Position numbers and translations under genes: made by a program
Part shown: in pieces, positions 9,710 through 19,206 of the stretch
Position numbering within the stretch: position 1 is the first letter of the stretch
How the letters are laid out: each line of letters opens with the position of its first letter
Notes under the pieces: model-generated
What the model saw: the letters and a program-made list of their open reading frames with translations, nothing else
What the model was told of the DNA's origin: nothing
The model's database searches: none
Assembly: GCF_035573695.1 (NCBI RefSeq)
Contig: NZ_CP121694.1
Span: forward strand, 2,208,501-2,272,500
Reading direction: 5' to 3'
DNA length: 64,000 bases
From: Metallumcola ferriviriculae
GTDB lineage: Bacteria; Bacillota; JADQBR01

Positions 9710-10135
9710 ATGCTTTTTAGACAATGTGCCGGTGGTATTGTGTTTCATGGCGAAAAGGTCTTTTTGTTGCAGAACGATAAGAAAGAATGGGTTTTACCTA
9801 AAGGAATTATCCGCGATAGTGGCTACGCCAGTGAAGTTGCAGTCACCCGCGTGAAAGACGAAACCGGTATTGACGGAAAAATTCTCGGAGCGGCAGGGGA
9901 AACTAGTTACGAATTTTATTCTTTTTCTCGTCAGCGTCCTGTATGTAATCAAATTGTTTGGTTTATCATGGAAGCTGAGCATGACGAAGTGAAAGTCAGT
10001 GAACAAGAAGGGTTTAGTGACGGTCGCTTCTTCCCTGTAGAAGAAGCAATTAAAAAAATCACCTATAGTCAGGACAAATCATTGGTACGGGTTTCGTACG
10101 AAAAAAGGAAAAAGTTCAACCAAAAAGGGGCTTAA
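9710..10135 (+). CDS. Nudix-fold protein with degenerate Nudix box
   Basis: About 141 residues; ATG at 9710 behind GGAGG (GTG at 9704 is too close). The fold markers CAGGIVF and WVLPKG are clear. The Nudix box should read GX5EX7REUXEEXGU, but here it is GIIRDSGYASEVAVTRVKDETGI: the first Glu is Gly and the REUXEE core reads TRVKDE. Only part of the metal-binding Glu set remains. Activity as a nucleoside-diphosphate hydrolase is therefore doubtful; a binding or altered catalytic role is possible. The gene ends in a terminator and precedes a radical SAM gene. Confidence 0.75.
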   Translation: MLFRQCAGGIVFHGEKVFLLQNDKKEWVLPKGIIRDSGYASEVAVTRVKDETGIDGKILGAAGETSYEFYSFSRQRPVCNQIVWFIMEAEHDEVKVSEQEGFSDGRFFPVEEAIKKITYSQDKSLVRVSYEKRKKFNQKGA

Positions 10136-10149
10136 GGCCTCTTTTTTTT
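10122..10149 (+). terminator. Intrinsic terminator after Nudix gene
   Basis: Short GC stem around AGGGGCTTAAGGCCTCT followed by eight T; overlaps the stop codon. Confidence 0.75.
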
Positions 10150-10221
10150 GCCATGATATCCAGTTGTAATGGACTAAATTTTATGGTACGGTTATAATTA
10201 AAACCTGGGAGGGATTGGTAT

Positions 10222-11106
10222 ATGGAATTTTATGACGGAAGAATTTTCAGACCACCTAGTGAATCAAGGAGTCTTATTCTTCAAGTAACGGTGGGATGTT
10301 CTCATAACCAATGCACTTTTTGTTATATGTATAAAGAGAAAAAATACCGTGAACGCGCTTGGAAGGAAATCGAAGAGATTATAGCTCACGCTGCCCAGCA
10401 ATACCCGTCGGAAACAGTTCAGAAAATTTTTTTGGCGGACGGTGATGCACTTGCTATGGAACATGACAAATTAATGTCTCTCTTAACATTGCTGTATCAT
10501 ACTTTTCCGTATCTGCAAAGGGTAGGCATCTACGCCGGCCCCAAGTCTATCATAAGAAAAACTTCTACCGAGCTTCTAGAGCTAAGAAAAGCAGGTTTAA
10601 GTATAGCTTATCTTGGATTGGAAAGCGGTTGCCCCGATATTTTGAAGCAAGTCAGGAAAGGGGTCACTGATGAAGAAATGGTAGAAGCTGGGCGACAATT
10701 GAAAGCGGCCGGAATCAAGTTGTCGCTGATGGTGCTAGGTGGATTAGGAGGGAAAGACCAATCCCATCAGCACGCAAAAGCGTCAGCCGCGGTAGTTAAC
10801 CAGATCGGTCCCGACTTTTTGGCGGTTTTAACCTTGCGGTTTTACAAGGGTACTCCCTTAGCTAAACAAGTAGAAGAAGGGAGTTTTAAACCCGTTGAGC
10901 CGATGGAACTAATCCAAGAATTGCGGTGGTTTGTGGAAGACTTAGAACTCCAAGGCTGCATATTTAGAACCAATCATGCTTCTAATCGTCTTATTTTGAG
11001 TGGAACTTTAAACGAGAATAAGGATAAGATATTGAAGCAAATTGACCGGGTTTTGAAAGATAAAGGCGGAAACGCCTTGCGCCCAGAGCATCTTTTGGGT
11101 CTTTAG
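10222..11106 (+). CDS. Radical SAM protein with CX4CX2C cluster motif
   Basis: 294 residues; ATG behind GGGAGG. The cluster motif is VGCSHNQCTFCYMYKEKKYR: cysteines are spaced CX4CX2C instead of the standard CX3CX2C. The rest matches the radical SAM barrel: FLADGDALAM (GGE-like position), AYLGLESGCPDILKQVRKG and a SAM-ribose region LSLMVLGGLGGKDQ. Proteins with a GCSHNxCTFC motif form a widespread uncharacterised family. It overlaps no neighbour but sits 10 bases before the MTA/SAH nucleosidase. That pairing is suggestive, since radical SAM chemistry releases 5'-deoxyadenosine, which this nucleosidase class can also cleave. Confidence 0.8.
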   Translation: MEFYDGRIFRPPSESRSLILQVTVGCSHNQCTFCYMYKEKKYRERAWKEIEEIIAHAAQQYPSETVQKIFLADGDALAMEHDKLMSLLTLLYHTFPYLQRVGIYAGPKSIIRKTSTELLELRKAGLSIAYLGLESGCPDILKQVRKGVTDEEMVEAGRQLKAAGIKLSLMVLGGLGGKDQSHQHAKASAAVVNQIGPDFLAVLTLRFYKGTPLAKQVEEGSFKPVEPMELIQELRWFVEDLELQGCIFRTNHASNRLILSGTLNENKDKILKQIDRVLKDKGGNALRPEHLLGL

Positions 11107-11116
11107 GGTAAATAAT

Positions 11117-11815
11117 ATGTTAGGTTTATTATTTCCTCTAGATGAGGAAAGTCGCCCGTTCAAAGCCAGCATTAATGATCAGAAACCAATACTAAGAGGT
11201 AAGCATCAATTTATCGAAGGAACCTACCATGGGACCTTGTTGGCCGCAGCCATAACCGGTATGGGTAAGGTCAGTGCGGCTATGCGCGCCCAAGCGCTGA
11301 TAGACTATTATTCTCCACGACTGCTGCTTTTGGCGGGCGTGGCCGGGTGCTTGACTGATGAGATGATGCCGGGAGATATTTTTATTGCGTCAGAAATCTG
11401 TCAACATGACGTCTATGCACCGTCTAAAGGTACCAAGTGGAGGGATTACCGTCATCATGGGCAAGGTATATTCCTGGGGGATGAAGGATTACATTCAACG
11501 GCGCTTGCTTTGGATTGGGACAAAAGCAACGTGTTCACAGGTAGATTATTGACGGGTGATAAAGCAGTTGCTACTAAAGATTATACAAAAAAGCTGATTG
11601 ATAAACTTAAGGGTAAAGCAGTAGACATGGAAAGTGCTGCTGTTGCGCAAGTTGCAGCATACAACGACATACCACTTTTAGTGGTAAGAGTAATTTCTGA
11701 TAATGCTAATGAGAACGCAATGAAAGATTTCCAAGCGAATTTTTCTAATGCATGCCAGTTATTAGGTGAGTATCTGGAGCTGTTGTTAGGGAAACTAATT
11801 GAGAAAGAATTATAA
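11117..11815 (+). CDS. mtnN: 5'-methylthioadenosine/S-adenosylhomocysteine nucleosidase
   Basis: 232 residues, the usual size. PNP/UDP phosphorylase fold: LLAAAITGMGKVSAA, LLLAGVAGCL, VDMESAAVAQVA (the MES Glu contacts the ribose) and VRVISDNAN, whose Asp is the catalytic acid. The enzyme splits MTA, SAH and 5'-deoxyadenosine to adenine and the ribose product. It sits 10 bases after the radical SAM gene and probably shares its transcript. The family is sure; relatives such as futalosine hydrolase are similar, so the substrate is slightly less sure. Confidence 0.85.
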   Translation: MLGLLFPLDEESRPFKASINDQKPILRGKHQFIEGTYHGTLLAAAITGMGKVSAAMRAQALIDYYSPRLLLLAGVAGCLTDEMMPGDIFIASEICQHDVYAPSKGTKWRDYRHHGQGIFLGDEGLHSTALALDWDKSNVFTGRLLTGDKAVATKDYTKKLIDKLKGKAVDMESAAVAQVAAYNDIPLLVVRVISDNANENAMKDFQANFSNACQLLGEYLELLLGKLIEKEL

Positions 11816-11951
11816 TCTTTCAATGCACAAGTAACGGGCCGACATCGGCTGATGGGATAATAGTCTTAGCCCGCGTAGCAGTTTATAGATGAATTTCAAA
11901 CCACCGAAATGGCTAGATGGGTGGGGCGAGTGATTGAAGAGGTGATTAGTT

Positions 11952-13274
11952 TTGAAATACATGATTGAAACATGGGGCTGTCAGATGAATGCACACGATT
12001 CAGAGGTGCTGGCAGGACTTTTAGAGCAAATGGGTTATTTGGCTACAGAAAATGAAAATGATGCGGATGTCGTGCTGCTGAATACCTGTTGCATTCGCGA
12101 AAAAGCAGAAAACAAGGTTTTTGGCCGCCTTGGTAATTTAAAAAAATTGAAAGCAAACAACCCTGAGCTTATCCTGGGTGTGTGTGGCTGCATGGTCCAG
12201 CGACCGGAAATGGCAGATAAAATAAAAAAACGTATGCCCCATATGGATTTGATTTTCGGGACGCATAATATACACCAACTGCCTGATCTTATTACTGAAG
12301 CAAAGCAAAATAGCACAGCCCGGGTGAAGGTATGGGACCGGGAGGGTAAAATTGTCGAAGATTTACCCATGAGGCGCGCAGCGGGGATAAAGGCTTTTGT
12401 AAATATTATGTATGGTTGTAATAATTTTTGCACTTATTGTATAGTGCCTCATGTACGCGGTAGGGAACGCAGTCGTCATGTCGCCGATATTATCACCGAA
12501 ATTGAACACTTGGTACAACAGGGTTACGTTGAAGTAATGTTATTGGGGCAGAATGTCAATTCCTATGGTAAGGATTTAGATAATAACATAGATTTTGCTG
12601 GCCTGCTAAAGAAAGTTAATGATATTCTAGGGCTGCAGCGTATTCGCTTTATGACCTCACACCCTAGAGATTTTACCGATAAGCTAATTGACTCCCTGGC
12701 CAACTGCGGCAAAGTCTGTGAGCATTACCATCTTCCTATTCAGGCCGGAAGCACAGCGATACTAAAGCGCATGAATAGAGGGTATACAAAGGGGGAGTAT
12801 CTTGATTTAGTCAAACAAATTCGCCAAAAGGTACCTAATGCCAGCATCACTACCGATATTATAGTAGGATTCCCTGGCGAAACGGATGCTGACTTTGAAG
12901 ACACCATGGATATTTTGCAGCGCGTGCAATTTGATGGTGCATATACTTTTATTTATTCACCAAGGCCTGGAACTCCGGCTGCCGATATGGCGGAGCAGGT
13001 ACCGCCTGATCAGAAGAAAGAACGGTTTCAACGATTACTGAAGCTGCAAAACAGTATTACTGAAGAAAAACACCTGCAGCTTTTGAGAAGCACCCAAGAA
13101 GTTTTATTCGAGGGTACCAGTAAGAATGACGAGCATATTATGTCAGGGCGTACCCGTTCAAATAAACTCGTACATGTTCCAGCAGATAAATCTGTGATAG
13201 GAAAGTTTTACCTAGTAAACATTACCAAGGCGCAGATGTTCAGTGTATCAGGGGAATTGTTGGAGGAAATTTAA
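11952..13274 (+). CDS. miaB: tRNA-2-methylthio-N6-dimethylallyladenosine synthase
   Basis: 440 residues in the order of methylthiotransferases. UPF0004 domain with three cluster cysteines (WGCQMN, LNTCCIREKAENKV, GVCGCM); radical SAM motif YGCNNFCTYCIVPHVRGRER, i.e. CNNFCTYC; and a C-terminal TRAM domain. It adds the 2-methylthio group to i6A37 in tRNAs reading UNN codons. MiaA, which makes the substrate, is 5 kb downstream in the same cluster. The TTG at 11952 is preferred because GAGGTGAT lies at the right distance; ATG at 11961 is the alternative. Confidence 0.96.
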   Translation: MKYMIETWGCQMNAHDSEVLAGLLEQMGYLATENENDADVVLLNTCCIREKAENKVFGRLGNLKKLKANNPELILGVCGCMVQRPEMADKIKKRMPHMDLIFGTHNIHQLPDLITEAKQNSTARVKVWDREGKIVEDLPMRRAAGIKAFVNIMYGCNNFCTYCIVPHVRGRERSRHVADIITEIEHLVQQGYVEVMLLGQNVNSYGKDLDNNIDFAGLLKKVNDILGLQRIRFMTSHPRDFTDKLIDSLANCGKVCEHYHLPIQAGSTAILKRMNRGYTKGEYLDLVKQIRQKVPNASITTDIIVGFPGETDADFEDTMDILQRVQFDGAYTFIYSPRPGTPAADMAEQVPPDQKKERFQRLLKLQNSITEEKHLQLLRSTQEVLFEGTSKNDEHIMSGRTRSNKLVHVPADKSVIGKFYLVNITKAQMFSVSGELLEEI

Positions 13275-13315
13275 AACTTTTCCCGAAGTAGTAATAAAAT
13301 TCGGAGGTGATAGTT

Positions 13316-13690
13316 ATGACAAGTATCATGGAAAAGGCACATACGTTGGCAAACGCAATACAGGAAAGTGAAGAGTTGATTAATATGAGGAATACTGAAG
13401 CGGCTATGGCAGGAGATGCGGAAGCCCAGAAAATTCTTCAGGAATATCAAGAAGCACGTCAAAAAATAGAATATAAGCAGGCAAGTGGTGCGGAGTTAAC
13501 AGAAGCAGAACAAAGTGGCATGGAAGAAATAGAGAAAAAAATGAATAAAAATGCAACGATTAGCGCTTACCTTGAAGCACAGCGCGAAGTTAATGAAATT
13601 TTACAAGGTGTAAACTTTATTCTGACCAAAGCACTAAGTGGTGAAGATTCTGATTCTTGCGGTCCCGGATGTGGGGGCAACTGCTGTTAA
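13316..13690 (+). CDS. YlbF/YmcA (Ric) family protein with Cys-rich tail
   Basis: About 124 residues from ATG 13316 (ribosome site GGAGGTG). Helical YlbF/YmcA domain: AHTLANAIQESEELINMRNTE, then EAQKILQEYQEARQKIE and EAQREVNEILQGVNFILTKAL. The position between miaB and mutS is that of ymcA/ricA in Bacillus. Ric proteins form a complex carrying 4Fe-4S clusters and act with RNase Y on mRNA maturation, competence and sporulation. The C-terminus, CGPGCGGNCC, carries four cysteines that could ligate such a cluster; that point is inference. Confidence 0.8.
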   Translation: MTSIMEKAHTLANAIQESEELINMRNTEAAMAGDAEAQKILQEYQEARQKIEYKQASGAELTEAEQSGMEEIEKKMNKNATISAYLEAQREVNEILQGVNFILTKALSGEDSDSCGPGCGGNCC

Positions 13691-13696
13691 TTAATT

Positions 13697-13722
13697 GGCC
13701 GGGCTATCCGGTCATTTTTTTT
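13697..13722 (+). terminator. Intrinsic terminator between ylbF/ymcA and mutS
   Basis: Six-base stem GGCCGG / CCGGTC with a five-base loop followed by eight T. Confidence 0.75.
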
Positions 13723-13772
13723 GGTTCGATATTACTAGCAGACAGTGTGCACCGGCGGGGGGGAGATTCACC

Positions 13773-16385
13773 ATGACGACACCTATGATGCAACAGTATC
13801 AGCAAATTAAACAACAATACCAAGACGCTATTTTATTTTTCCGGTTGGGCGATTTTTATGAAATGTTTGGCGAGGATGCCAGGGAGGCATCTAGAATACT
13901 GGAAATAACTCTGACCACCCGAGATAAAGACAAAGAAGCTCCAATTCCCATGTGTGGCATTCCTTATCATGCTGTTAATACCTACTTAGGAAAGCTGTTG
14001 AACAGAGGATACAAAGTAGCGATCTGTGAGCAGGTGGAAGACCCTGAAAAGAGTAAGGGAATTGTACGCCGTGAAGTAGTCAGAGTAATTACTCCGGGAA
14101 CGATTATCGATAAGGAACTGCTAGCCGAAGCCCAAAACAATTTTTTGGCAGCAATTTGTCAAGTCGATGATATTTGGGGGTTGGCGTTTGTCGACGTATC
14201 GACAGGTGAGTTTTATGTTACTGAATTGAATGCCGGTAATACCTCATCAGTTGTGGACGAAATTACCAGATATAATGTAAGTGAATGCCTTGTTGCTCCC
14301 GATGACCCTGGAGCAATAAGAACGTTGCTAGAGCCAGTTTGCGTAGTAACGTCTTACCCCCCTAAGCACTGGTCTGTCAAGCGCACCCAGTTAAAGATGG
14401 AAGAACAGTTTAGCCGGTCAGGTTTGGAAGCGGCCGGTATAATAGGTTGTGAAGCCGCAGTTGCCGCCGGTGGTATTTTAATAGCATACCTTAGCGATAC
14501 TCAAAAACAGACATTAGGTCATATTAATCGAGTGCAGCTGTATTCACCCAAACATTTCATGCTCATTGATGGGGCCACCAGACGTAATCTCGAACTGCAC
14601 ACTACTATGCGAACTCGGGAAAAAAAGGGGTCCCTTCTCTGGGTGCTTGATAAAACCGTTACCGCGTTGGGCGGCAGACTGCTGAAAAAATTCATTTCCC
14701 AGCCACTTTTAGATCGGAATGAAATCTTGTCAAGGCAGCAGGCAGTTACTGAATTTGTTAATAATATGTTTTTACGGGAAAAGCTGCGAGAGTACCTGAA
14801 AAAGGTCTATGATTTAGAACGATTAGTCAGCAGACTGGTGTTTCAAACAGCAAATGGCAGGGATCTGCTGGCATTAGGTCAATCATTGCAATATTTGCCT
14901 CTTATCAAGGAAAGGTTGGAACATGCTAAAACGACTCCACTATTGCATGATTGCTGGCATTCATTAGACACGTTGACAGACATATCCCAATTAATTATGG
15001 AATCAATAAAAGATAATCCGCCGGTAAGTGTTACCGATGGTTCACTGATTAAAGATGGCTACAGCGAAGAAGTTGATAAATTGCGCCAAGCAGCCGCATC
15101 AGGTAAAAAATGGCTGGCACAACTAGAGCAAGAAGAAAGAAACAAAACAGGAATTAAATCCCTTAAGGTAAAGTATAACAAAGTATTTGGTTATTATATT
15201 GAAATTACGAAAGCCAATCTCGACCATGTTCCTACGTACTTTCAGCGCAAACAAACTTTGGCCAATGCAGAGCGTTACATTACACCGAAATTGAAGGAAT
15301 TGGAAGATACCATCCTGGGAGCGGAAGATAAACTTGTTAAATTAGAATACCGCATTTTCTCTGATATAAGACAAACCCTAGCGGTGGAAACCAAACGTAT
15401 TCAGGAAACTGCCAGAGTGATAGCCTTACTTGATGTTCTGTTGTCGCTTGCGACCACAGCGGTAGAAAACGGGTATGTTGCACCCAAAATTCTCCCCAGC
15501 GAGGATACAATGGAAATTAAAGCGGGCAGGCACCCAGTGATAGAACAATTGACTACGGCTGGCGCTTTTGTTCCCAATGATACAAATGTAGGCGACAAAA
15601 AGCAACTTATTGTTATTACAGGTCCAAATATGGCCGGTAAGTCAACTTACATGCGGCAAGTGGCCTTAATTACGTTGATGAGTCAAATCGGCAGCTGGGT
15701 ACCAGCACAGGAAGCTTTCATCCCATTGGTAGATAGAATTTTCACTCGGGTGGGAGCGGCAGACGACCTTTCTACAGGTCAAAGCACATTTATGGTTGAA
15801 ATGAATGAAGTTGCTAATATCCTTCATAATGCCACAGGTCGAAGCTTAATAATTCTCGATGAAATTGGTAGAGGTACCAGTACTTATGATGGGATAGCCA
15901 TCGCATGGGCTGTTATTGAGTTTTTACTGCAAGAGAAAAAAGGCGCTAAAACCTTTTTTGCCACCCATTATCACCAGCTTACGGCTTTAGACAATATCTA
16001 TCAGCAGGTTGCCAATCATCAAGTTGCTGTCCAGGAAAAGGGAAAAGAAATTGTCTTCTTAAGAAAAATTATTTCCGGGGGAACGGACAAAAGCTATGGA
16101 ATTCAAGTAGCTAGATTGGCAGGCCTCCCCAATCAGGTAATTAAACGGGCACAATTCTTACTGACTGAAATGGAAAATCAGGGAAATAGTGCAGCATCAA
16201 TAGAGGCTGCCGCTGCCAAAGAAGACCATTTAGTTTTTTTTGAAGCATTGAATTCAAGTTATGAAACTGTATTAGAAAAGCTAAGACATTTAGACGTGAT
16301 GAACACTACGCCAATCGAGGCCTTAAATATGCTTTCTGAATTAAAGCAACTGGTAGATGAGGGGGATAATAGTGAGCAGAATTAG
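13773..16385 (+). CDS. mutS: DNA mismatch repair protein MutS
   Basis: 870 residues from ATG 13773 (GGGGGGAG upstream), starting with MTTPMMQQYQQIK as MutS does. The mismatch-binding Phe-X-Glu is in RLGDFYEMFGED. Domains I-IV precede the ATPase, which has Walker A GPNMAGKST, Walker B LIILDEIGRGTSTYDG and ATHYHQL. MutS detects mismatches and recruits MutL. The end overlaps mutL by 14 bases, so the two are translationally coupled. Confidence 0.98.
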   Translation: MTTPMMQQYQQIKQQYQDAILFFRLGDFYEMFGEDAREASRILEITLTTRDKDKEAPIPMCGIPYHAVNTYLGKLLNRGYKVAICEQVEDPEKSKGIVRREVVRVITPGTIIDKELLAEAQNNFLAAICQVDDIWGLAFVDVSTGEFYVTELNAGNTSSVVDEITRYNVSECLVAPDDPGAIRTLLEPVCVVTSYPPKHWSVKRTQLKMEEQFSRSGLEAAGIIGCEAAVAAGGILIAYLSDTQKQTLGHINRVQLYSPKHFMLIDGATRRNLELHTTMRTREKKGSLLWVLDKTVTALGGRLLKKFISQPLLDRNEILSRQQAVTEFVNNMFLREKLREYLKKVYDLERLVSRLVFQTANGRDLLALGQSLQYLPLIKERLEHAKTTPLLHDCWHSLDTLTDISQLIMESIKDNPPVSVTDGSLIKDGYSEEVDKLRQAAASGKKWLAQLEQEERNKTGIKSLKVKYNKVFGYYIEITKANLDHVPTYFQRKQTLANAERYITPKLKELEDTILGAEDKLVKLEYRIFSDIRQTLAVETKRIQETARVIALLDVLLSLATTAVENGYVAPKILPSEDTMEIKAGRHPVIEQLTTAGAFVPNDTNVGDKKQLIVITGPNMAGKSTYMRQVALITLMSQIGSWVPAQEAFIPLVDRIFTRVGAADDLSTGQSTFMVEMNEVANILHNATGRSLIILDEIGRGTSTYDGIAIAWAVIEFLLQEKKGAKTFFATHYHQLTALDNIYQQVANHQVAVQEKGKEIVFLRKIISGGTDKSYGIQVARLAGLPNQVIKRAQFLLTEMENQGNSAASIEAAAAKEDHLVFFEALNSSYETVLEKLRHLDVMNTTPIEALNMLSELKQLVDEGDNSEQN

Positions 16386-18210
16386 GTTGTTGGATCCATT
16401 AACAGCCAATCAAATTGCAGCCGGGGAAGTAGTAGAGCGCCCAGCTTCAGTTATCAAGGAACTGCTGGAAAATTCCCTAGATGCCGGAGCGCAGTCCGTC
16501 TATCTCAAGATAGAAAATGGCGGTAAAGACAAAATTATAGTTACTGATGACGGCTTTGGTATGAATGCAGATGATATGTGTCTGGCTTTTCAAAGGCATG
16601 CAACCAGTAAGATAACCACTGCCGAAGACTTAAGTCAAATAACGACTCTAGGCTTTCGCGGAGAGGCATTGGCAAGCATAGCTGCGGTGTCCAGGGTCCA
16701 CGCTTCTTCGAGACAAAGAGAAGATGCTGCTGGTACCGAATTAAAAATTGAAGCAGGCTCTGTTTTAAGTACTAAGCCTTCAGGTTGCAGCGAAGGTACA
16801 TCTATAGAAATTTCGGATTTATTTTTTAATGCTCCCGCTCGAAGAAAATTTCTTTTTAATGCCTCCAGGGAGACGGCGGCCATTTCTGAAATAGTTAATA
16901 GGTTAGCCCTGTCGCACCCTTCGGTGAGGTTCACTTACTATAGTGGCCCGCGCCTATTACTTCAGACACCGGGAAAGGGAAGATTGAGGGAAGTGGTTGC
17001 TTCAGTGTATGGACTTGACTTGGCGGAAAAGCTTCTGGAAATTAATTATCTAAAACATGATGTAGAACTATCGGGATTTTTGTCGCCGCCGCAAATACAT
17101 AAAGCAACAACCAGTAATATTGTATTTTTTATCAATGGTAGGTATATTAAAGACAGTATTCTGCTTAATACTATTAAAGAAGTCTATAATTCCAAAATAC
17201 CAGGTGGCCGGTTTCCGGTTGCGATATTGAACATTAGTATTAAACCGGGAAGTGTGGATGTAAATGTGCACCCACAAAAACTTACCGTCAAATTTGATCG
17301 TCCCGAGTATATAAACAGCGTAATATTAGCGGCTGTAGAAGATTGTTTGAGCCGCCCTGATACCGATACATGGTTTATTCCTCAAATAGGAAATGACGGG
17401 GCAAAACAGTTTTTGCCAAACGTAGAGTATCACGAACCCCAACATCAAGTAGCTTGGAGAGAGGTAGTACAGGAAAGGTCAATGGATGCGCCCGTAGAAG
17501 ACCCATCCATTGATGTACCAAAGCCTGAAGAAGCACCAGCCAACGATTTACCTATGCCTTTGGAAGAATCTCCAGCAATTAAAAATGACATTCCGGCAGC
17601 GAAGACAACAAATATTAATGCTTCACGTTCAGGTGCCGGTATCCCAATAATGCGAATAGTGGGTCAGTTTAAAGCTGGTTATATACTTGCCGAAGCAGAA
17701 GACGGGCTTTATATAATTGACCAACATGGTGCGCACGAACGTATCTTGTATGATAAGTACTCACAGGGTACACAATTAGGCCATTCTCAACTAACAGTGC
17801 CCCAAACTGTGGACTTTAGTGCTGATGAAGCTGAATACCTCGTTGAATACATTTTTTTACTCCAGGAGTTCGGCTTTATTTTGGAGCATTTTGGTGGCAA
17901 TTCATTCATATTGCGAGGTATGCCAAGGTTCTTAAATACATCTGACGGGGTTAATCTTTTGCAAGATATAGTACAGCTTCTAGCTTCAGGGACTAAAGTA
18001 AACCAACAGGATTTAGAAAAAGAATTGCTGCTCCAATTAAGCTGTAAAGGGGCTATCAAAGAAGGACAGTACCTTGATAAGGCTGAAATGGAAATTTTGA
18101 TTAGACAGTTAGCCAAGACTTCATACCCATTATCGTGTCCTCACGGCAGACCCATAGTCATCAAGCTTAGTATAGCGGATTTAAAAAAGTTATTTTTACG
18201 TCAGGAGTAG
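16372..18210 (+). CDS. mutL: DNA mismatch repair endonuclease MutL
   Basis: 612 residues from GTG 16372 (GAGGGGG upstream, inside the mutS end). GHKL ATPase N-terminus: ELLENSLDAGA, DDGFGM, TLGFRGEALASIA. A variable linker (about residues 340-420) precedes the dimerisation domain, which holds DQHGAHERILYDK, a DQHA(X)2E(X)4E-type endonuclease motif with Asp at the last place, and SCPHGRP. This is the nicking type of MutL expected in an organism without MutH. It is followed after only a few bases by miaA. Confidence 0.97.
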   Translation: MSRIRLLDPLTANQIAAGEVVERPASVIKELLENSLDAGAQSVYLKIENGGKDKIIVTDDGFGMNADDMCLAFQRHATSKITTAEDLSQITTLGFRGEALASIAAVSRVHASSRQREDAAGTELKIEAGSVLSTKPSGCSEGTSIEISDLFFNAPARRKFLFNASRETAAISEIVNRLALSHPSVRFTYYSGPRLLLQTPGKGRLREVVASVYGLDLAEKLLEINYLKHDVELSGFLSPPQIHKATTSNIVFFINGRYIKDSILLNTIKEVYNSKIPGGRFPVAILNISIKPGSVDVNVHPQKLTVKFDRPEYINSVILAAVEDCLSRPDTDTWFIPQIGNDGAKQFLPNVEYHEPQHQVAWREVVQERSMDAPVEDPSIDVPKPEEAPANDLPMPLEESPAIKNDIPAAKTTNINASRSGAGIPIMRIVGQFKAGYILAEAEDGLYIIDQHGAHERILYDKYSQGTQLGHSQLTVPQTVDFSADEAEYLVEYIFLLQEFGFILEHFGGNSFILRGMPRFLNTSDGVNLLQDIVQLLASGTKVNQQDLEKELLLQLSCKGAIKEGQYLDKAEMEILIRQLAKTSYPLSCPHGRPIVIKLSIADLKKLFLRQE

Positions 18211-18217
18211 ATTTTTG

Positions 18218-19159
18218 ATGAGATTACCACTAGCCGCAATTGTAGGGCCTACTGCAGTGGGTAAATCTGCCGTGGCAGTAGAGGTTGCTGACCGCCTGAA
18301 TGGGGAAATTGTTTCTGCTGATTCTATGCAGGTCTATCGTCAGATGGATATAGGTACGGCAAAAATTTCCGCCGATGAAATGATTGCCACAGGCGGCAGA
18401 CTAATACCTCATCATTTGATTAACGTGGTATCGCCTGACGAAGATTATAGCGTCGCCCGTTATCAACAAGACGCGCGCACTCTAATCAGGGAAGTTAACA
18501 GCCGAAACGAGTTGCCAATATTAGTGGGAGGTACTGGACTGTACGTTCAAAGTGTTATTGACCCTTATCACTTCGGCAAGGAGCCCGGTGACAAAAATAT
18601 CCGAAATAAAATCAGGACCAAGATTAAGATTGAAGGGTTGGACAAAATCCACCAAGAACTTAGGGAGGTTGACCCTCAGGCCGGAGAAAAAATTCATCCT
18701 AATGATGAAAAAAGAATAATTAGGGCCTTAGAATACTATTATAGTAGAGGGGAACGAATTTCTGATAACTATTACAAGAAAAAAATATCTCTTTACAATC
18801 TTGCAATGGTAGGATTGACCATGGACCGGCAGCTATTATACCAACGTATTAACAAACGGGTCGATAAAATGATTGAAGCGGGCCTTTTGGATGAGGTTAG
18901 AATGTTATTAAACCAAGGATATCCACGGAATCTTCCTGCCATGCAAGGGCTTGGTTATAAGCAGATGGCTGCTTTCTGTGTCGGGGATTTAAGTTGGGAT
19001 GAAGCTATTCGTGTACTTAAGCGAGATACCAGAAGATTTGCTAAAAGGCAATTAACATGGTTTCGTCGGGATGAGAGAATTGTTTGGATAGACGTTTCCC
19101 ACATGGCTGAGGATGATATCATCTGTAAAATAACGGAATATATTTGCAGGACTCTGTAA
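18218..19159 (+). CDS. miaA: tRNA dimethylallyltransferase
   Basis: About 313 residues. P-loop GPTAVGKSAVAVEVA, then SADSMQVYRQMDIGTAK, GGTGLYVQSV and LGYKQM, the standard MiaA set. It prenylates A37 of tRNAs using DMAPP, giving the substrate of MiaB upstream. The start is ATG 18218 or TTG 18215, both after AGGAG. It belongs to the mutS-mutL-miaA-hfq unit. Confidence 0.97.
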   Translation: MRLPLAAIVGPTAVGKSAVAVEVADRLNGEIVSADSMQVYRQMDIGTAKISADEMIATGGRLIPHHLINVVSPDEDYSVARYQQDARTLIREVNSRNELPILVGGTGLYVQSVIDPYHFGKEPGDKNIRNKIRTKIKIEGLDKIHQELREVDPQAGEKIHPNDEKRIIRALEYYYSRGERISDNYYKKKISLYNLAMVGLTMDRQLLYQRINKRVDKMIEAGLLDEVRMLLNQGYPRNLPAMQGLGYKQMAAFCVGDLSWDEAIRVLKRDTRRFAKRQLTWFRRDERIVWIDVSHMAEDDIICKITEYICRTL

Positions 19160-19206
19160 AAGGTTGTAGAATAGGTTAACAAGAAAAATTTGGAGGGCTG
19201 TTCAAG

